DNA of 42,030 bases. Origin: CALROG01 sp943369755. Its GTDB lineage: Bacteria; Pseudomonadota; Gammaproteobacteria; Burkholderiales; Burkholderiaceae_C. Below, piece after piece: positions 39,463 through 42,030 of the stretch. The notes beneath the pieces are model-generated. The model searched no databases. It saw nothing but the letters and a program-made list of their open reading frames with translations, and had not been told where the DNA came from. The position numbers were made by a program, and so were the translations under genes. Within the stretch, counting starts at the first letter, position 1. The number at the start of each line of letters is the position of its first letter. Location of the stretch: the NCBI GenBank assembly GCA_943369755.1, contig CALROG020000037.1, positions 1 through 42,030 on the forward strand, given 5' to 3'.

Positions 39463-39512
39463 GCTATAAATTTAATAGTGGCTCACGCATATGCAACGCG
39501 GGCTACAGGCCA
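39463..39512 (-). repeat. In-frame palindromic element, copy C (between trpC and ung)
   Basis: A 50-bp copy in reverse orientation: GCTATAAATTTAATAGTGG from 39463 and CGCGGGCTACAGG to 39509 on the plus strand. It begins 7 bp after the trpC stop. In the ung frame its AT-rich part carries three stops (TAA, TAA, TAG), and its loop region provides the ATG at 39491 used as the ung start. Confidence 0.87.
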
Positions 39513-40249
39513 ATTTGGCACTTGAACCAGAGGCCAAACCGGTGCTGGCGAATAGCGCGTTTGACACCTGGCCGGTGGCGCCTGACTGGCGCGAAGCCGT
39601 TACTGCCTTCGCCGCCAGCGCCACCGGCCAGCAGCTCGCGGCGTTCCTGCAAAGCCGAATCGCGGCGGGGGCCACCATCTACCCGGCGCAGCCGTTTCGC
39701 GCGCTCGAACTGACGCCGCTGGCCAATGTGCGGTTGGTGGTGCTGGGGCAAGACCCTTACCACGGCCCGGGCCAGGCCGAAGGGCTGGCTTTTTCGGTTG
39801 CGCCGGGCGTGCGGTTGCCGCCCTCGCTGCGCAATATCTTCAAGGAGCTGCAGCGCGACCTCGGGCTGCCAGTGCCTGCCAATGGCTCGCTGGCCAATTG
39901 GGCGCGCCAGGGCGTGTTGCTGCTCAACACCAGCTTGACCGTGGAAGACGGCCTGCCCGCCAGCCATGCCAGGCAAGGTTGGGAGGCGTTGACCGATGCC
40001 TTGATCTGCGCGGTGGCGGCCAGTGCCTCACCCTGCGTCTACCTGCTGTGGGGTGCTCACGCCCAGGCCAAGGCCGGGTTGATCCAGGCCAGCGCCGCGC
40101 GCCATGGGCGTGAGGCGCTGGTGCTGCAAGCCAACCACCCCTCGCCCCTGTCAGCCAGTCGGCCGCCCCGGCCTTTCATTGGCTGCGGCCATTTCGGCCA
40201 GGCACAGCGCTGGCTGGCCCAGCGTGGCGTCAGCGTTTCGTTCGCCTGA
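39491..40249 (+). CDS. ung: Uracil-DNA glycosylase
   Basis: A 252-residue family 1 glycosylase that removes uracil from DNA. Motif A is VVLGQDPYHGPGQAEGLAFS, with GVLLLNTSLTVE for the pocket and HPSPLSASRPPRPF for the DNA-intercalating loop. The ATG at 39491 lies inside palindromic element C, and in-frame stops in that element rule out a longer start. The first 30 or so residues (MQRGLQANLALEPEAKPVLA) extend beyond the conserved domain of E. coli Ung. A later start cannot be excluded. The last 20 bp overlap the convergent patatin gene. Confidence 0.94.
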   Translation: MQRGLQANLALEPEAKPVLANSAFDTWPVAPDWREAVTAFAASATGQQLAAFLQSRIAAGATIYPAQPFRALELTPLANVRLVVLGQDPYHGPGQAEGLAFSVAPGVRLPPSLRNIFKELQRDLGLPVPANGSLANWARQGVLLLNTSLTVEDGLPASHARQGWEALTDALICAVAASASPCVYLLWGAHAQAKAGLIQASAARHGREALVLQANHPSPLSASRPPRPFIGCGHFGQAQRWLAQRGVSVSFA

Positions 40250-41384
40250 ATAGCTGGCCGATCAACGAGCGCAGGCCGCGGCGCGGCACCGGTGTTGCGC
40301 TGTTGGCACGCTGCACACTGTCCACCCGAGTGTCATCCAGATAGTCACGCCGAATGTCCACGGTGCTGCGCAGGCCCAGGTCGTCAAAGTGGTCTTTCAG
40401 CCACTGCGCGCCCGACTCCTGGCCCAGATCGAACAGCGCGCGGATCAGCCCCGCGTCGGCCGAGCCGCGGCTGGACGCCGGGTGTGCCCGCATCGCCTCG
40501 CCCCCATCAATGCGGTGCAGCAAGATGGCGCGGCAGCGGTTGCCTTGCAATACGCCTTCGGCCAACAGGCGGTTGATGAAGTCAATCTCGCGCATCTGGG
40601 TCATCAGGCTGGCGTTGAAGGTCAACTCGTTGATGCGGTCCAGAATGTCGGCGGGCGTGCGCGGGTGCACCTCCTGGCGCACCGGGTTGATCTGTACCAG
40701 CACGATGTCTGCACTGGCGCAGTGGTCAATCAAGGGCATCAGCGCCGGGTTGGCCGAATAGCCGCCGTCCCAATAGGCTTCGCTGTCGATCTGCACCGCC
40801 TGAAACAGCATCGGCAGGCAGGCTGAGGCCATGACAGTCTGCGCATTCAGTTGGGCACCGCTGAACAGGGCGGCTTTGCCGGTACGGACCTCGGTGGCTG
40901 ACACGAACAGGCGTGGCGTGGTCTGGCGGGCGATGGCCTCGAAGTCGATTTCGCGCGTCAGCAGGTCGCGCAACGGGTTGATGTCCAGCGGGTTGGCCTG
41001 GTAGGGTGAAAACCAGTTGCGCATACTGGCGGCCAACAAGTTGGTGGGCGCAAACTCCTTTGGAATCCCGCCCCATATAAGGTTAACTAAGCTTTGCGAC
41101 ACTGCGCCCGCCTTGCCCAGGGCAATCACCTCGCCCCACAGGCGGGCCAGGGCGTCACGCGCTGCAGCCCGGGCGTCAGTGCCGCGTGCCAGCCCCTGGG
41201 CGTGGCCATGCGCCAGCGCCACTGCGTTAAAAGCCCCCGCGCTGGCACCGCTAATGCCGTCGATGTCGACGCGGGAGTCGGCTAGCAACGCGTCCAGCAC
41301 GCCCCAGGTGAAGGCCCCATGCGAGCCGCCGCCTTGCAGCGCCAGGTTGATGCGGCGCACGGCAGGGGTGGGGGCAAGGTTCAT
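40230..41384 (-). CDS. Patatin-like phospholipase family protein
   Basis: A 384-residue patatin-domain hydrolase with the Ser-Asp dyad: oxyanion motif LALQGGGSHGAFTWGVLDAL, nucleophile elbow GISGASAGAFNAV and aspartate in YWDGGYSANPALM. It may cleave membrane phospholipids or other acyl esters. A signal peptide is not visible, so it is probably cytoplasmic or membrane-associated. It belongs to the RssA/patatin group, longer at the C-terminus. Its start lies 75 bp from the tRNA-Tyr gene on the other strand. Confidence 0.88.
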   Translation of the reverse strand: MNLAPTPAVRRINLALQGGGSHGAFTWGVLDALLADSRVDIDGISGASAGAFNAVALAHGHAQGLARGTDARAAARDALARLWGEVIALGKAGAVSQSLVNLIWGGIPKEFAPTNLLAASMRNWFSPYQANPLDINPLRDLLTREIDFEAIARQTTPRLFVSATEVRTGKAALFSGAQLNAQTVMASACLPMLFQAVQIDSEAYWDGGYSANPALMPLIDHCASADIVLVQINPVRQEVHPRTPADILDRINELTFNASLMTQMREIDFINRLLAEGVLQGNRCRAILLHRIDGGEAMRAHPASSRGSADAGLIRALFDLGQESGAQWLKDHFDDLGLRSTVDIRRDYLDDTRVDSVQRANSATPVPRRGLRSLIGQLFRRTKR

Positions 41385-41417
41385 CCGGCGGATTCTGGCA
41401 GCTTGCCAGCGCGGCGG

Positions 41418-41447
41418 GTGCCAGGCGACACAAAACCATGCTATATT
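41418..41447 (+). promoter_or_regulatory. Probable promoter of the tRNA-tuf operon
   Basis: TATATT at 41442-41447 makes a good -10 box, with GTGCCA at 41418-41423 as a weak -35 box at 18-bp spacing. Transcription would begin a few bases before the tRNA-Tyr gene. The tRNA operon needs a promoter here, because the patatin gene is divergent. Confidence 0.5.
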
Positions 41448-41459
41448 TCGAGGTTCGCC

Positions 41460-41545
41460 GGAGGGGTGCCCGAGTGGCTAAAGGGGGCAGACTGTAAATC
41501 TGTTGGCTTACGCCTACGCTGGTTCGAATCCAGCCTCCTCCACCA
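41460..41545 (+). tRNA. tRNA-Tyr (GTA)
   Basis: An 86-nt class II tRNA with an encoded CCA end. The acceptor stem GGAGGGG pairs with CTCCTCC. The anticodon GTA is at 41494-41496. The long variable arm (class II) and the T arm GGTTCGAATCC are visible. It is the first of three tRNAs before tuf. Confidence 0.97.
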
Positions 41546-41635
41546 GCTCCATTTGGGGCTTGGCGAAATGTGTTGAAAGTTGAATTGTGTGGCGCTCTGG
41601 GGAGCCTGCAAGGGTCGTTGAAGTTTGCGCCCGAT

Positions 41636-41709
41636 GCGGGAGTAGTTCAATGGTAGAACCCTAGCCTTCCAAGCTAATGACGCGGGTTCGATTCCCGTCT
41701 CCCGCTCCA
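41636..41709 (+). tRNA. tRNA-Gly (TCC)
   Basis: A 74-nt tRNA including CCA, with acceptor stem GCGGGAG pairing with CTCCCGC. The anticodon TCC is at 41668-41670. The T arm GGGTTCGATTCCC is canonical. It lies 90 bp after tRNA-Tyr. Confidence 0.97.
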
Positions 41710-41741
41710 CAAATCAGGTTTGGCACACGGCGAAGAGTTTT

Positions 41742-41816
<75 letters not shown>

Positions 41817-41883
41817 TATGCAGCGGCGCGCTGTTGTTGCGCCAGGGTTTTGTTGATTCAGGTATCTTTTTCGGAGTCGAAAA

Positions 41884-42030
41884 ATGGCAAAAGGAAAATT
41901 CGAACGTACCAAGCCGCACGTCAACGTCGGCACGATTGGTCACGTGGACCACGGCAAGACCACGCTGACGGCGGCCATCACCACGGTGCTGTCGGCCAAG
42001 TTTGGCGGCGAAGCCAAGGCTTACGACCAA
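41884..42030 (+). CDS. tuf: Elongation factor Tu, N-terminal part (runs off the window)
   Basis: The first 49 codons of EF-Tu, the GTPase that delivers aminoacyl-tRNA to the ribosome. The N-terminus is AKGKFERTKPHVNVGT and the P-loop is GHVDHGKTTL. GGAG precedes the ATG at 41884. It is transcribed with the three upstream tRNAs, a common arrangement that couples tRNA and EF-Tu supply. tRNA-Trp, secE and nusG probably follow outside the window (inference). Confidence 0.97.
   Translation, partial: MAKGKFERTKPHVNVGTIGHVDHGKTTLTAAITTVLSAKFGGEAKAYDQ

Overview
This is a GC-rich, gene-dense stretch of a betaproteobacterial chromosome, most likely Burkholderiales and probably Comamonadaceae (Rhodoferax/Polaromonas-like). 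The case rests on gene order: apaG/rpe/gph/trpEG, lptA-lptB-rpoN, and the tRNA-Tyr/Gly/Thr-tuf cluster. Several Bug-type (tripartite tricarboxylate) binding proteins with LysR partners point the same way. The genus is inferred, not read. I see no prophage, insertion sequence, rRNA or CRISPR array.

Layout. 1-5.8 kb is metabolic: the start of malate synthase G (glcB), an L-2-haloacid dehalogenase, an ACMSD-like amidohydrolase divergent from a Bug binding protein, a CaiB/BaiF CoA-transferase and a LysR regulator. 5.8-14.3 kb is housekeeping: a PsiF-repeat protein, argS, an FtsN-like SPOR protein, dsbA, lptA-lptB, rpoN, a THUMP-type RNA methyltransferase and an orphan PIN protein. 14.2-18.2 kb (minus strand) is a tight operon of LysR, an NTF2-like protein, a haloacetate dehalogenase-like hydrolase and an FMN glutamate-synthase-family protein. 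18.2-22.6 kb holds a membrane protein, a Tat-signal nitroreductase-like protein, an MFS transporter, pncC and pgpA. 22.6-27.9 kb is an accessory catabolic block: two LysR genes, a small hypothetical, a tautomerase, an FAD aromatic monooxygenase and a Bug protein. It lies between thiL and pgpA, which I recall as neighbours in many relatives.

27.9-33.4 kb carries thiL, a Gcr-type membrane protein, apaG, rpe-gph and a chalcone-isomerase-like protein. 33.4-40.2 kb is the tryptophan cluster: a probable Trp-rich leader peptide, trpE, trpG, then ltaE and a LysE-type exporter, then trpD, trpC and ung. The right end has a patatin-like phospholipase, then tRNA-Tyr, tRNA-Gly, tRNA-Thr and the start of tuf.

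The most unusual signal is a family of six dispersed 50-bp bipartite palindromic elements that align without gaps. All six touch coding sequence. Four lie in frame inside conserved genes (rpoN, pncC, lysE, thiL), one supplies both stop codons of a convergent gene pair, and one supplies the apparent start of ung. A second family, with three copies, begins 1-6 nt after a stop codon each time, always in the sense orientation. Other points of interest are a possible trp attenuator, a TetR-type palindrome over a predicted promoter, and the ltaE-lysE pair inside the trp cluster.
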